The notes below the pieces were generated by a model, which was not told where the DNA came from, ran no database searches, and saw only the letters and a list, made by a program, of their open reading frames with translations. The translations under genes were made by a program, and so were the position numbers. Of a stretch of DNA of 43,496 bases, positions 32,770 to 40,969 are shown in pieces; the first letter of the stretch is position 1, and every line of letters starts with the position of its first letter. Origin of the DNA: Sphingomonadaceae bacterium (GTDB lineage Bacteria > Pseudomonadota > Alphaproteobacteria > Sphingomonadales > Sphingomonadaceae); contig JAFAZF010000066.1 in the NCBI GenBank assembly GCA_019239915.1, positions 1 through 43,496 on the forward strand, written 5' to 3'.

Positions 32770-32788
32770 CTCTTGCCGGTCGCAAGAG
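32770..32788 (+). other. perfect hairpin in the rne leader
   Basis: CTCTTGC/GCAAGAG pair around CGGTC. If transcription starts near 32737, this is the first strong stem of the leader and a candidate site for RNase E self-control. Confidence 0.4.
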
Positions 32789-33046
32789 CCGGTACCACAT
32801 CGTTCCGGCAATTCAGGTTGACGCCGCAAATGCCGCATTCCCTCCCGTCCAGCGATCGCAGCGCACCGCGCGGCGATGCGACACGGGACATGCTTCGGGC
32901 TTCGATGACCCGACAGGCCGCAGCGGCGGAAGCTTCGCCTTCGTTCGTAACCTTGCCCGCCGCGCCATTTGCGCGCGCGCGGGCCATCATTCACGGCGCG
33001 CATAGCCCGGGCTTCGATCCCGTGGCGCGCGCCCGGAGACATAATA

Positions 33047-35749
33047 ATGACAACCCGTATGCTCATCGACGCGCGCCACCCGGAGGAGACCCGGGTCGCC
33101 GTCGCCAAAGGTAATCGGATCGAGGAGTTCGATTTCGAGTCCGAAGAGCACAAGCAGCTCAAGGGCAATATCTATCTCGCCAAGGTGACGCGCGTGGAGC
33201 CGTCACTCCAGGCGGCGTTCGTCGATTTCGGCGGTAACCGCCACGGCTTCCTCGCCTTCTCGGAAATCCACCCCGACTATTATCAGATCCCCAAGGAGGA
33301 TCGCGACGCGCTGCTCCGCGAGGAAGCGCAGCATGCCGCCGAGGAAGAGGCGCTGCGCGCCCGCGAGGATGCCGAGGAGGACGACGAGGATGATCGCGGC
33401 CATGAGCCGGACATCGACGTCGAATCCACGGAACGGCTCGATACCGATGGCGGTGCCGAGCTGCTGGACGCTGCCGAGGATCATCCCCACGACGACGAGC
33501 ATGATCACGAGCACGACGCACCGCCCGCGCCGAAGCCTTCGAGCAACAATGGCGGCGAAGGCGATGCGGTCGAGGCGCTGCGCAAGCGCCGCATGGCGCT
33601 CCGGCGCCGTTACAAGATCCAGGACGTCATCCGCCGCCGCCAGGTGCTGCTCGTCCAGGTCGTCAAGGAAGAACGCGGCAACAAGGGCGCGGCGCTCACC
33701 ACCTATCTGAGCCTCGCCGGCCGCTATTGCGTGCTGATGCCGAACACCGCGCATGGCGGCGGCATCAGTCGCAAGATCTCGAACGCCGCCGATCGCAAGC
33801 GGCTGAAGACGATCATGGCCGAGTTGCAGCTGCCGGCGACCATGGGCTGCATCGTGCGCACCGCCGGGCTCCAGCGCACCAAGGCCGAGATCAAGCGCGA
33901 CTTCGATTATCTCGCCCGCCTGTGGGACGAGATCCGCGATCGCACGCTGCACTCCTCGGCACCGGCGCTGATCCACGAGGATTCGAGCCTCATCAAGCGC
34001 GCTATCCGCGATATCTACAACAAGGACATCGACGAGGTGATCGTCGAGGGCGAGGACGGCTATCGCGCCGCGCGCAGCTTCATGAAGCTGCTGATGCCCA
34101 GCCACGCCCGCAAGGTCGCGGCCTATGTCGACGCCGTGCCGCTGTATCAGCGCTTCGGCGTCGAGGATCAGCTGGCGGCGATGTACCAGCCCGTCGTCCA
34201 GCTGAAGTCCGGCGGCTATCTCGTCATCAATCCGACCGAGGCGCTGGTGTCGATCGACATCAACTCGGGCCGTTCGACGCGTGAGCACAATATCGAAGGC
34301 ACTGCCACCGCGACCAACCTAGAGGCCGCGCACGAGATCGCCCGGCAGCTGCGGCTGCGCGACATGGCCGGCCTCGTCGTGATCGACTTCATCGACATGG
34401 AGAACAACTCCAACATCCGGAAAGTCGAGAAGGCGATGAAGGAGGCGCTGCGCAATGATCGTGCGCGCATCCAGATCGGTCGCATCTCGGCATTCGGCCT
34501 TATGGAAATGAGCCGGCAGCGGCTGCGCACCGGCGTGCTCGAGGCGTCGACCCGCCAGTGCCCGCATTGCGAGGGCACGGGCCTCGTCCGTACCGCTTCG
34601 TCGGCGGGTCTTTCGGCGCTGCGTATGCTGGAGGAAGAGGCTGCGCGCGGCCGTGGCTCGCAGCTGCGCCTGCGCGCCAGCCAGGAAGCGGCGATCTACG
34701 TGCTCAATCGCAAGCGCGGCGAGCTTGGCGAGATCGAGGACCGCTACGGCGTCCACATCGACGTGGTCCCGGAGCGCGAGCTCGAGGGCGCGCGCATGGC
34801 CGTCGAGGTCGGTGGTCCGCCGCCCGAGCACGCGCCGAAGCTGCCGCCGCCGGTGATCGAGCCCGAGGAAGACGATGCGATCGTCGACGAGTTCGAGGAT
34901 GAGGATGAGGAGATCGCCGAGGCGGCGCAGACGCCACGCCGCGACGATGGTCGCGAGCGGGATGAGGAGGGTGGCGAGCGCCGTCGCCGTCGCCGTCGCC
35001 GCCGCCGCGGCGGTCGTCGTGACGAACAGGGCGATGCCGAACCGCTAGCGGCGGGCGAAGACGACGAGGGCGCCGAGCCCGTCGAGGGCGAGCCGGAGAG
35101 CGAAGGTGAGGCTGGGGTTGCGGCCGAGGCGGGCGAGAGCGCCAGCGAGGAAAACGGTGCGCGTCGTCGTGGGCGGCGCGGTCGCCGTGGCGGCCGCCGC
35201 CGCGATCAGGAGGCCGGCGCGGCCGTCGCGATCGAGGGAGAGACCGGCGTCGAACCAGTCGCCGAGACCCAGGCCGAAGCGGTCGAAGCGCCGTCCATCG
35301 GTAAGCCGGTCGACGAGCCAGCGGGCGAGCCCGTCGCGGCAGCGGAGCGCGAGGCGCCGCGCACACGCCGTCGTCCGCGCGCGCGTGCTGTCGAAGGTGA
35401 GGCTGGTGAGGCGGCCGAAGCCGCGCCTAAGCGCTCGCGCCGGAGCAAGGCCGCTGTCGACGCCGAAGCTAACGGCGAGACGAGCGAAGCGCCGGCCCGC
35501 AAGCCGCGCAGCCGCCGCGCCAAGGCCGCGCCGGAGGAGGTCGAGCCGGTCGCTAAGGAGTCCGTTACTTCCGAGCCCGTTACGCCGGAACCCGTCGCGC
35601 CCGAACCGGTCGCACCGCAACCCGTGGCTTCCTTCGACGGTGGCAACGGCGCGGCCCCCGAGGCGATCGCGGTCGAAGACGAAGAGCCTGCACCGGAATC
35701 GGATGGGCCGCCGCGTCGCGGCTGGTGGCAGCGCACCTTCGGCGCCTGA
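33047..35749 (+). CDS. rne: ribonuclease E
   Basis: A 900-residue endoribonuclease of the RNA degradosome. The S1 domain (about residues 35-230) is split by an acidic insertion (about 91-185; runs such as EEDDEDD and HDDEHDHEHD), a feature of alphaproteobacterial RNase E. Catalytic aspartates lie in VSIDINSGRSTRE and VVIDFIDMEN, and the zinc-link cysteines are Cys505/Cys508 (CPHC). From about residue 620 the protein is disordered, with alternating acidic blocks and Arg-rich RNA-binding blocks (RRRRRRRRRRGGRR, RRGRRGRRGGRRR), then Pro/Glu/Val repeats, ending GWWQRTFGA. The start is ATG 33047 after GGAG; an upstream in-frame extension to 32969 is not credible. Confidence 0.95.
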   Translation: MTTRMLIDARHPEETRVAVAKGNRIEEFDFESEEHKQLKGNIYLAKVTRVEPSLQAAFVDFGGNRHGFLAFSEIHPDYYQIPKEDRDALLREEAQHAAEEEALRAREDAEEDDEDDRGHEPDIDVESTERLDTDGGAELLDAAEDHPHDDEHDHEHDAPPAPKPSSNNGGEGDAVEALRKRRMALRRRYKIQDVIRRRQVLLVQVVKEERGNKGAALTTYLSLAGRYCVLMPNTAHGGGISRKISNAADRKRLKTIMAELQLPATMGCIVRTAGLQRTKAEIKRDFDYLARLWDEIRDRTLHSSAPALIHEDSSLIKRAIRDIYNKDIDEVIVEGEDGYRAARSFMKLLMPSHARKVAAYVDAVPLYQRFGVEDQLAAMYQPVVQLKSGGYLVINPTEALVSIDINSGRSTREHNIEGTATATNLEAAHEIARQLRLRDMAGLVVIDFIDMENNSNIRKVEKAMKEALRNDRARIQIGRISAFGLMEMSRQRLRTGVLEASTRQCPHCEGTGLVRTASSAGLSALRMLEEEAARGRGSQLRLRASQEAAIYVLNRKRGELGEIEDRYGVHIDVVPERELEGARMAVEVGGPPPEHAPKLPPPVIEPEEDDAIVDEFEDEDEEIAEAAQTPRRDDGRERDEEGGERRRRRRRRRRGGRRDEQGDAEPLAAGEDDEGAEPVEGEPESEGEAGVAAEAGESASEENGARRRGRRGRRGGRRRDQEAGAAVAIEGETGVEPVAETQAEAVEAPSIGKPVDEPAGEPVAAAEREAPRTRRRPRARAVEGEAGEAAEAAPKRSRRSKAAVDAEANGETSEAPARKPRSRRAKAAPEEVEPVAKESVTSEPVTPEPVAPEPVAPQPVASFDGGNGAAPEAIAVEDEEPAPESDGPPRRGWWQRTFGA

Positions 35750-35816
35750 GCTTACGGGGCGAGGCGTGGGCGCGCGCCTTCACGGCCGGTTCAGGCAAAG
35801 CGGGGCAGCGGGAGCC

Positions 35817-37196
35817 ATGGCTTCCCGACTGCTCCGTCTTGCCTGCCGTTGCCTCGCTTTTCTCGCGCTCACGGGTGTCGCCGCCGAGCCGGTCGTGGCG
35901 CAATCGGTGCTGCGCGATACCGAGACCGAAGCCTATCTCGCCCAGATCTCGGCGCCGTTGATCAAGGCGGCGGGGCTGCAGCCCTCGAACGTCAAGATCA
36001 TCCTGCTCAACGATCCCGAGATCAACGCCTTCGTCGCGGGCGGACAGGCGGTCTACATCCAGTCCGGCCTGTTCGAGGCCGCCGACAACACCAACGAGCT
36101 CCAAGGCGTGATCGCGCACGAGCTCGGCCATATCGAGGGCGGCCACGTGCTGCGCGGCGGCGAGGGCGAGCGGCCGGCGATGGCGATCATGCTGCTCTCG
36201 CTGCTGATCGGCGCCGCGGCGATGGCGGCGGGTGGTGGCGATGCCGGCATGGGCGCGCTGATGGCGGGACAGCAGGCGGCGATGGGCAAGTTCCTCGCCT
36301 TCAGCCGCGCGCAGGAGGGCAGCGCCGATGCGTCCGCCGTGCGCCATCTCAACGAGGCCCACATCTCGGGCAAGGGCATGGTCAGCTTCTTCGGCAAGCT
36401 CAAGAAGGAGGAGTATCGCCTCTCGCCGAGCTACACCGACGTCGATCCCTATGCGCAGACGCATCCGATGAGCGAGGATCGCCAGGCCACCTTGCAGGCC
36501 GATCTCGAAAAATCGCCCTGGTGGAATGCCAAGACGCCGGCGCAGCAGGATATCGCGTTTCATCGCCTCAAGGCGAAGCTCCAGGGCTACCTCGACGACC
36601 CGGAGGTGACGTTCCGCCGCTACCCGTCGAGCGATCAGAGCGTACCGGCGCATTACGCGCGTGCCTATGCCTATCATAAGTCGGCTTATCCGGACAAAGC
36701 CAATGCCGAGGTCGCGGCGCTGCTCGCCGCCGATCCGCACGATCCCTACTTCCTCGAGCTGCAAGGCCAGATCCTGCTCGAAGGCGGCCACCCGAGGGAC
36801 TCGCTCCCGCCACTGCGCGAGGCGGTCGCGCGCTCGAATGATGCGCCGCTCATCGGCTCGCTGCTCGGCCAGGCGCTGCTCGCCACCGAGAACCCCGCCG
36901 ATTATGCCGAAGCCAAGAAGGTGCTGAAGCTCAGCCTCGCGCGCGACAACGACAATCCGCTGGCTTGGTACGGGCTCGGCATGGTCTATGATCATGAAGG
37001 CGACCAGCCGCGCGCGGCGCTGGCGTCGGCGGAGCGCTTTTCGATGGAAGGGAATGATCGGCAGGCGCTGGGCGCCGCCGAGGTGGCGATGAAGGGGCTG
37101 TCGGTCGGCACGTCCGACTATCTGCGTGCCGAGGATATCGCGATGACCGCGCGCAACGCGGTCAGCGACAAGAAGAAGCAGCCGCGCGAGCAATGA
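35817..37196 (+). CDS. periplasmic M48 metalloprotease with C-terminal TPR-like repeats (BepA-like)
   Basis: A 459-residue protein with a signal peptide (about 1-29, ending VVA-QS). The M48 peptidase domain has HELGH at His101-Glu102-x-x-His105, and the third zinc ligand is Glu167 (QEGSADASAV). From about residue 280 helical repeats of TPR type follow (YARAYAYHKSAYPDKANAEV, PYFLELQGQILLEGGHPRDS, and more). This layout matches BepA/YfgC, which degrades or matures misassembled outer-membrane proteins. A GGGAG site precedes ATG 35817. The 3' end overlaps the DsbA-like gene (ATGA), so the two form an envelope-folding unit. Confidence 0.9.
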   Translation: MASRLLRLACRCLAFLALTGVAAEPVVAQSVLRDTETEAYLAQISAPLIKAAGLQPSNVKIILLNDPEINAFVAGGQAVYIQSGLFEAADNTNELQGVIAHELGHIEGGHVLRGGEGERPAMAIMLLSLLIGAAAMAAGGGDAGMGALMAGQQAAMGKFLAFSRAQEGSADASAVRHLNEAHISGKGMVSFFGKLKKEEYRLSPSYTDVDPYAQTHPMSEDRQATLQADLEKSPWWNAKTPAQQDIAFHRLKAKLQGYLDDPEVTFRRYPSSDQSVPAHYARAYAYHKSAYPDKANAEVAALLAADPHDPYFLELQGQILLEGGHPRDSLPPLREAVARSNDAPLIGSLLGQALLATENPADYAEAKKVLKLSLARDNDNPLAWYGLGMVYDHEGDQPRAALASAERFSMEGNDRQALGAAEVAMKGLSVGTSDYLRAEDIAMTARNAVSDKKKQPREQ

Positions 37197-37918
37197 GCCT
37201 GAGCTGGAAGCAGGTCGCGGCGGGGCTCGCGGCGATGGCGGTGGGTGCCTCCGCGGTGGTCTTCGCGGAGACCAGCGGCGGCGCGCCCGCCGACCGCGGC
37301 GTCATCGAGCACGTCGTGCGCGACTACATCCTCGCCCATCCCGAAATCATCCCGGAGGCAATGGACCGGCTCCAGGCCAAGCAATCGGCCGCGGCGATCG
37401 GCGAGAACCGCAAGGCGATCGAGGCGCCGTTCGCGGGCGCCTGGGCCGGCAATCCTCAGGGCGACGTCACGCTGGTCGAATATGTCGACTATAATTGCGG
37501 CTTCTGCCGGGCGAGCGTCACCGACGTCGATCGCCTGATCGCGGACGACCATGGGCTCAAGGTCGTGTTCCGCGAGATCCCGATACTCAGTCCGGAGAGC
37601 GATGTCGCCGCGAAGCTCAGCCTCGTCGCCGCCAAGCAGGGCAAGTTCTACGGCGTCCACAAGGCGCTCTACGCCGCCGGTGCGCTGAGCGATGCCAAGA
37701 TCGCGGCGGTCGCGGCGAAGGCAGGTGTCGCGAATGCGGCCGCGCTCGCGAAATCGCCGGATATCGCGGCCGAGATCGCCGCCAATCTCGACATGGCTCA
37801 CGCGCTGAAGCTCGGCGGCACGCCGACCTTCATCGTCGGCGACGAGATGCTGGCCGGCGCCGTCGGCTACGACGCGCTCAAAAAAGCTGTCGCCGACGCG
37901 CGCGCGAAGCGGGGCTGA
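37193..37918 (+). CDS. DsbA-family thiol:disulfide oxidoreductase (Com1/ScsC-like)
   Basis: A 241-residue periplasmic thioredoxin-fold protein. An N-terminal signal or anchor (WKQVAAGLAAMAVGASAVVF) is followed by a helical stretch (VIEHVVRDYILAHPEIIPEA), the dimerisation-type N-terminal region of the Com1/ScsC/BdbD group, then the active site Cys102-Gly-Phe-Cys105 in VDYNCGFCRAS and the cis-proline loop GGTPTFIVG. It could form or isomerise disulfides of envelope proteins; the CGFC pair and probable multimerising N-terminus lean to isomerase/reductase, but that is inference. The start overlaps the protease stop (ATGA). Confidence 0.88.
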   Translation: MSLSWKQVAAGLAAMAVGASAVVFAETSGGAPADRGVIEHVVRDYILAHPEIIPEAMDRLQAKQSAAAIGENRKAIEAPFAGAWAGNPQGDVTLVEYVDYNCGFCRASVTDVDRLIADDHGLKVVFREIPILSPESDVAAKLSLVAAKQGKFYGVHKALYAAGALSDAKIAAVAAKAGVANAAALAKSPDIAAEIAANLDMAHALKLGGTPTFIVGDEMLAGAVGYDALKKAVADARAKRG

Positions 37919-38115
37919 GCCCCCAAACCGGCGACCTTCCACCGGAACGAAGCCGAGCGAGCGGCGGCACGGGTTTGTCCATGCCTCTCGCCCCGCCCGG
38001 TAAGGCACGCGCAGGAATGGCGCTCATGCGCACCTTAGTTGCCCGTCCAACGATCCGCTTGCTCACACTCCTGTGCGGTTCCAGAAGGAGCTATCGAAAC
38101 AAGGGAATAACCCAG

Positions 38116-40182
38116 ATGAAATTTGGCAAGCTCACCGCCGCGACGGCGATCGCGGCTCTCTCCGCAGGCGCCGCTTCGGCCGACGAAGGCATGTGGACGT
38201 TCGACAACTTTCCGGCGGCGAAGATGCGCGCGGATTATGGCTGGGCGCCCGATCAGGCATGGCTCGATCATGTCCGGCTCTCGTCGGCGCGGTTGACCGG
38301 CGGCTGTTCATCGTCGGTGATTACGAGCCAGGGACTGCTGCTCACCAACCATCATTGCGTGCTCGATTGCGCGCAGAACCTCTCCACGCAGTCCAGCGAT
38401 TACGTGAAGGACGGCTTCCTCGCCGACGATCGCACCAAGGAGCGCACCTGCCCGGGCCAGCAGGCCGAGATCCTGATGGCGATCACGGACGTCACGCCAC
38501 GTGTGCAGAAGGCGATCGGCAGTGCCGCGGGCGCGGCACTGATCGCCGCGCGCGACGCCGAGATTGCGCGGATCGAGAGCGACGGCTGCAAGGATCAGGC
38601 GACGCAGCGCTGCGAGGTCGTGACGCTCTACGGTGGTGGCCAGTACAAGCTCTACGCCTATCGCAAATATAGCGACGTGCGGCTGGTCTATGCGCCGGAG
38701 ACCGCCGTGGGCCAGTTCGGCGGCGATCCCGACAATTTCAACTTCCCGCGCTACGGCCTCGATGCCGCCTTCCTGCGGCTCTACGAGAATGGCAAACCGG
38801 TCGCGACGCCGACGCATCTCAAGTGGAACCCGCGTGCGCCCGTTCCGGGCGAGGCGGTCTTCGTCGCCGGCAATCCCGGCAGCACGCTGCGGCTCGACAC
38901 GCAGGCGCAGATCGCGCTGATGCGCGATCTCCAGCTACCGAACACGCTGATGCTCCTTTCCGAATATCGCGGCCGGCTGATCGGCGCGATGGGTGACGAT
39001 CCCGAGAAGCTGCGCGAGGGCAAGGACGAGCTGTTCGGCATCGAGAACAGCTTCAAGGCATATTCGGGACAGCTGCGCTCGCTGGTCGATCCGGCGTTCG
39101 CCGCCAAGCTGGCGGCCAACGAGGCCGATCTGCGCAACCGCGTCGCGGCCGATGCCGCGCTGAAGGCGAAGATCGGCGACCCCTGGCGTGACGTCGCCGC
39201 CGCGGTCGACGCGCAGCGCGCGATCTACATGCGCTACGCCTATCTCGAGCGCCGCGCCGGCTTCGGCTCGGATCTCTATGCCTATGCGCGCACGCTGGTC
39301 CGGGCCGCCGAGGAGCGCGCCAAGCCCAACGAGAAGCGGTTGCCCGCTTATACTGATGCACAACTGCCGCTGCTCGAGAAGCAGCTGCTCGATCCGACCC
39401 CGACCTATGCATGGCTCAACGAGCTCGGCCTGCGCTTCTGGTTGTCCAAGACGCGCGAATATCTGACTGCGGACGATCCGGCGGTGAAGGCGCTGCTCGG
39501 CAAGGATTCGCCGGAGACGCTCGCACATCGGCTCGTGGGCGGCACCAGACTTGCCGATCCGAAAGTGCGCGAGGCGCTGTTCAAGGGTGGGCTGCCAGCG
39601 ATAAGGGCGTCGGACGATCCGCTGATCCGCTTCGTGTTGGCGACGGACGGTCAAGCGCGCGCGGCCTATGACCTCTATCGCGCCAAGGTGGATGGGCCGA
39701 TCACGGCGGCGCAGTCGCGGCTCGCCCAGGCGCGCTTCGCGATCTACGGCGATCGCATCTATCCGGATGCGACCTTCACGCTGCGCATCTCCTACGGCAA
39801 GGTCGAGGGGTGGACGCACGATGGCATGACGGTGCCGCCGACGACCAATTTCGCCGGGCTCTACGATCGCACGACGGGCCAGGATCCCTTCTACCTGCCG
39901 CCGCGCTGGGTGGCGGCGAGGGCCTCGCTCGATCCGAAGACGGTGCTCGATTTCTCGACCACTAACGACGTGATCGGCGGCAATTCGGGCTCGCCCACGA
40001 TCGCCAAGGATGGCTCGGTGATCGGCGCGCTGTTCGACGGCAACATCTACAGCCTTGGCGGCGACTTCGGCTACGATCCTGCGCTCAATCGGTCGGTCGT
40101 CGTCTCGGTCGGCGCCGTCAACGCAGCGCTTGCGAGGGCGTACCACGCCGACGCGATCCTGAAGGAGCTGCAGGCGGATTGA
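38116..40182 (+). CDS. S46-family dipeptidyl-peptidase (DPP7-like)
   Basis: A 688-residue secreted serine peptidase. The signal peptide is about 1-22 (TAIAALSAGAASA). A chymotrypsin-like double barrel carries His80 (TNHHCVLDC) and nucleophile Ser624 (GGNSGSPT), interrupted by the large helical insertion of the S46 family that caps the active site and gives dipeptide release. The residue 18 after the Ser, which sets P1 specificity, is Gly642 (FDGN), as in DPP7 (hydrophobic P1), not Arg as in DPP11 (Asp/Glu P1). ATG 38116 starts at the signal peptide; the much longer upstream frame is a shadow of the dsbA gene. No transporter is adjacent. Confidence 0.9.
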   Translation: MKFGKLTAATAIAALSAGAASADEGMWTFDNFPAAKMRADYGWAPDQAWLDHVRLSSARLTGGCSSSVITSQGLLLTNHHCVLDCAQNLSTQSSDYVKDGFLADDRTKERTCPGQQAEILMAITDVTPRVQKAIGSAAGAALIAARDAEIARIESDGCKDQATQRCEVVTLYGGGQYKLYAYRKYSDVRLVYAPETAVGQFGGDPDNFNFPRYGLDAAFLRLYENGKPVATPTHLKWNPRAPVPGEAVFVAGNPGSTLRLDTQAQIALMRDLQLPNTLMLLSEYRGRLIGAMGDDPEKLREGKDELFGIENSFKAYSGQLRSLVDPAFAAKLAANEADLRNRVAADAALKAKIGDPWRDVAAAVDAQRAIYMRYAYLERRAGFGSDLYAYARTLVRAAEERAKPNEKRLPAYTDAQLPLLEKQLLDPTPTYAWLNELGLRFWLSKTREYLTADDPAVKALLGKDSPETLAHRLVGGTRLADPKVREALFKGGLPAIRASDDPLIRFVLATDGQARAAYDLYRAKVDGPITAAQSRLAQARFAIYGDRIYPDATFTLRISYGKVEGWTHDGMTVPPTTNFAGLYDRTTGQDPFYLPPRWVAARASLDPKTVLDFSTTNDVIGGNSGSPTIAKDGSVIGALFDGNIYSLGGDFGYDPALNRSVVVSVGAVNAALARAYHADAILKELQAD

Positions 40183-40294
40183 GGTGTCTTGTGCTCCTGC
40201 TTTCGCCGGAGCAGGGGGCCATATCTTCTACGACCGCCCCCACGGCTTGCTTCGCAAGCCGGCTCCGCGGCTGCGACGTGCCCCCGGCACGTTG
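40183..40294. other. convergent S46-rlmE spacer with three hairpins
   Basis: Three stem-loops in a row: TGCTCC/GGAGCA (40191-40212), GGCTTGC/GCAAGCC (40244-40260, perfect, loop TTC) and ACGTGCC/GGCACGT (40276-40292, perfect). None has a good T-run on either strand. They may serve as a two-way transcription end or be another palindromic repeat. Confidence 0.5.
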
Positions 40295-40969
40295 CTATTC
40301 GCCGCCGCGCCCCTTGAACCCCTGGGCGATCAGGTACCACTCGCTCGACTCTTTGCGGCTGGCGGGCGGCTTGGCGTGCTTCACGGTCGCGAAGCGGCGT
40401 TTGAGCTCGGCGACGATCCCGGCGTCGGCGCCCCCCGCGAACACCTTGGCGACGAAGGCGCCGCCCTCGCGCAGCACCTCGGCCGCGAATTCGGCGGCGG
40501 CCTCGACCAGCGCCATCGTGCGGAGATGGTCGGTCTGCGCATGGCCGACCGTATTGGCTGCCATGTCCGAAAGCACGAGATCGGCGTCGCCGCCCAGCAT
40601 CTCGGCGAGCAGCGCAGGCGCGGCATCGCTCATGAAATCCATCTGGACGAGTTCGGCGCCCTCGATCGGATCGGTCGGCAGCAAGTCGATGCCGACGATG
40701 CGCGCGGCGGGCCGCCGCCGCCGCACCACCTGCGTCCAGCCGCCGGGCGCGACGCCGAGATCGATTACGCGTGTGACGCCGCGCAGCAGCCCGAACTTCT
40801 CGTCGAGCTCGAGCAGCTTGTAGGCCGCGCGCGAGCGATAGCCGTCGCTGCGCGCCTTGCGGACATAGGGATCGTTGAGCTGGCGCTCGAGCCAGCGCGT
40901 CGAGGCGGCCGAGCGATTGCGCGCGGTGCGCACGCGCTGGCGCCCGCCCGAGCCGGTGCCGCGGGTCAT
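40295..40969 (-). CDS. rlmE: 23S rRNA (uridine2552-2'-O)-methyltransferase
   Basis: The 224-residue FtsJ/RrmJ enzyme methylates U2552 in the A-loop of 23S rRNA. SAM motif VIDLGVAPGGWTQVV and the K-D-K-E tetrad are visible: Lys in YRSRAAYKLLELDE, Asp in LVLSDMAANTVGHAQTDH, Lys in FVAKVFAGG, and Glu in SSEWYLIAQGF. The basic N-terminus (RQRVRTARNR) is common in alphaproteobacteria. ATG 40969 overlaps the ppx stop (ATGA), so the two genes are coupled; this pair is conserved in the group. Confidence 0.94.
   Translation of the reverse strand: MTRGTGSGGRQRVRTARNRSAASTRWLERQLNDPYVRKARSDGYRSRAAYKLLELDEKFGLLRGVTRVIDLGVAPGGWTQVVRRRRPAARIVGIDLLPTDPIEGAELVQMDFMSDAAPALLAEMLGGDADLVLSDMAANTVGHAQTDHLRTMALVEAAAEFAAEVLREGGAFVAKVFAGGADAGIVAELKRRFATVKHAKPPASRKESSEWYLIAQGFKGRGGE

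Larger units (their letters stand above)
32561..33046 (+). other. 486-base divergent amiC-rne region with rne leader
   Basis: No credible gene is seen in this long spacer. It holds a terminator-like hairpin (32637-32663), a possible rne promoter (32702-32730) and a second perfect hairpin (32770-32788). Its length and structure recall the long self-regulatory rne leaders of other proteobacteria. The proximal 260 bases are very GC-rich. Confidence 0.6.

Noticed and set aside
33203-34288. 361-codon minus-strand open frame opposite rne
   Set aside because: Antisense shadow of RNase E.
37495-38115. N-terminal extension of the S46 peptidase through dsbA
   Set aside because: It would overlap dsbA in another frame and bury the signal peptide; ATG 38116 gives a normal secreted S46 protein.
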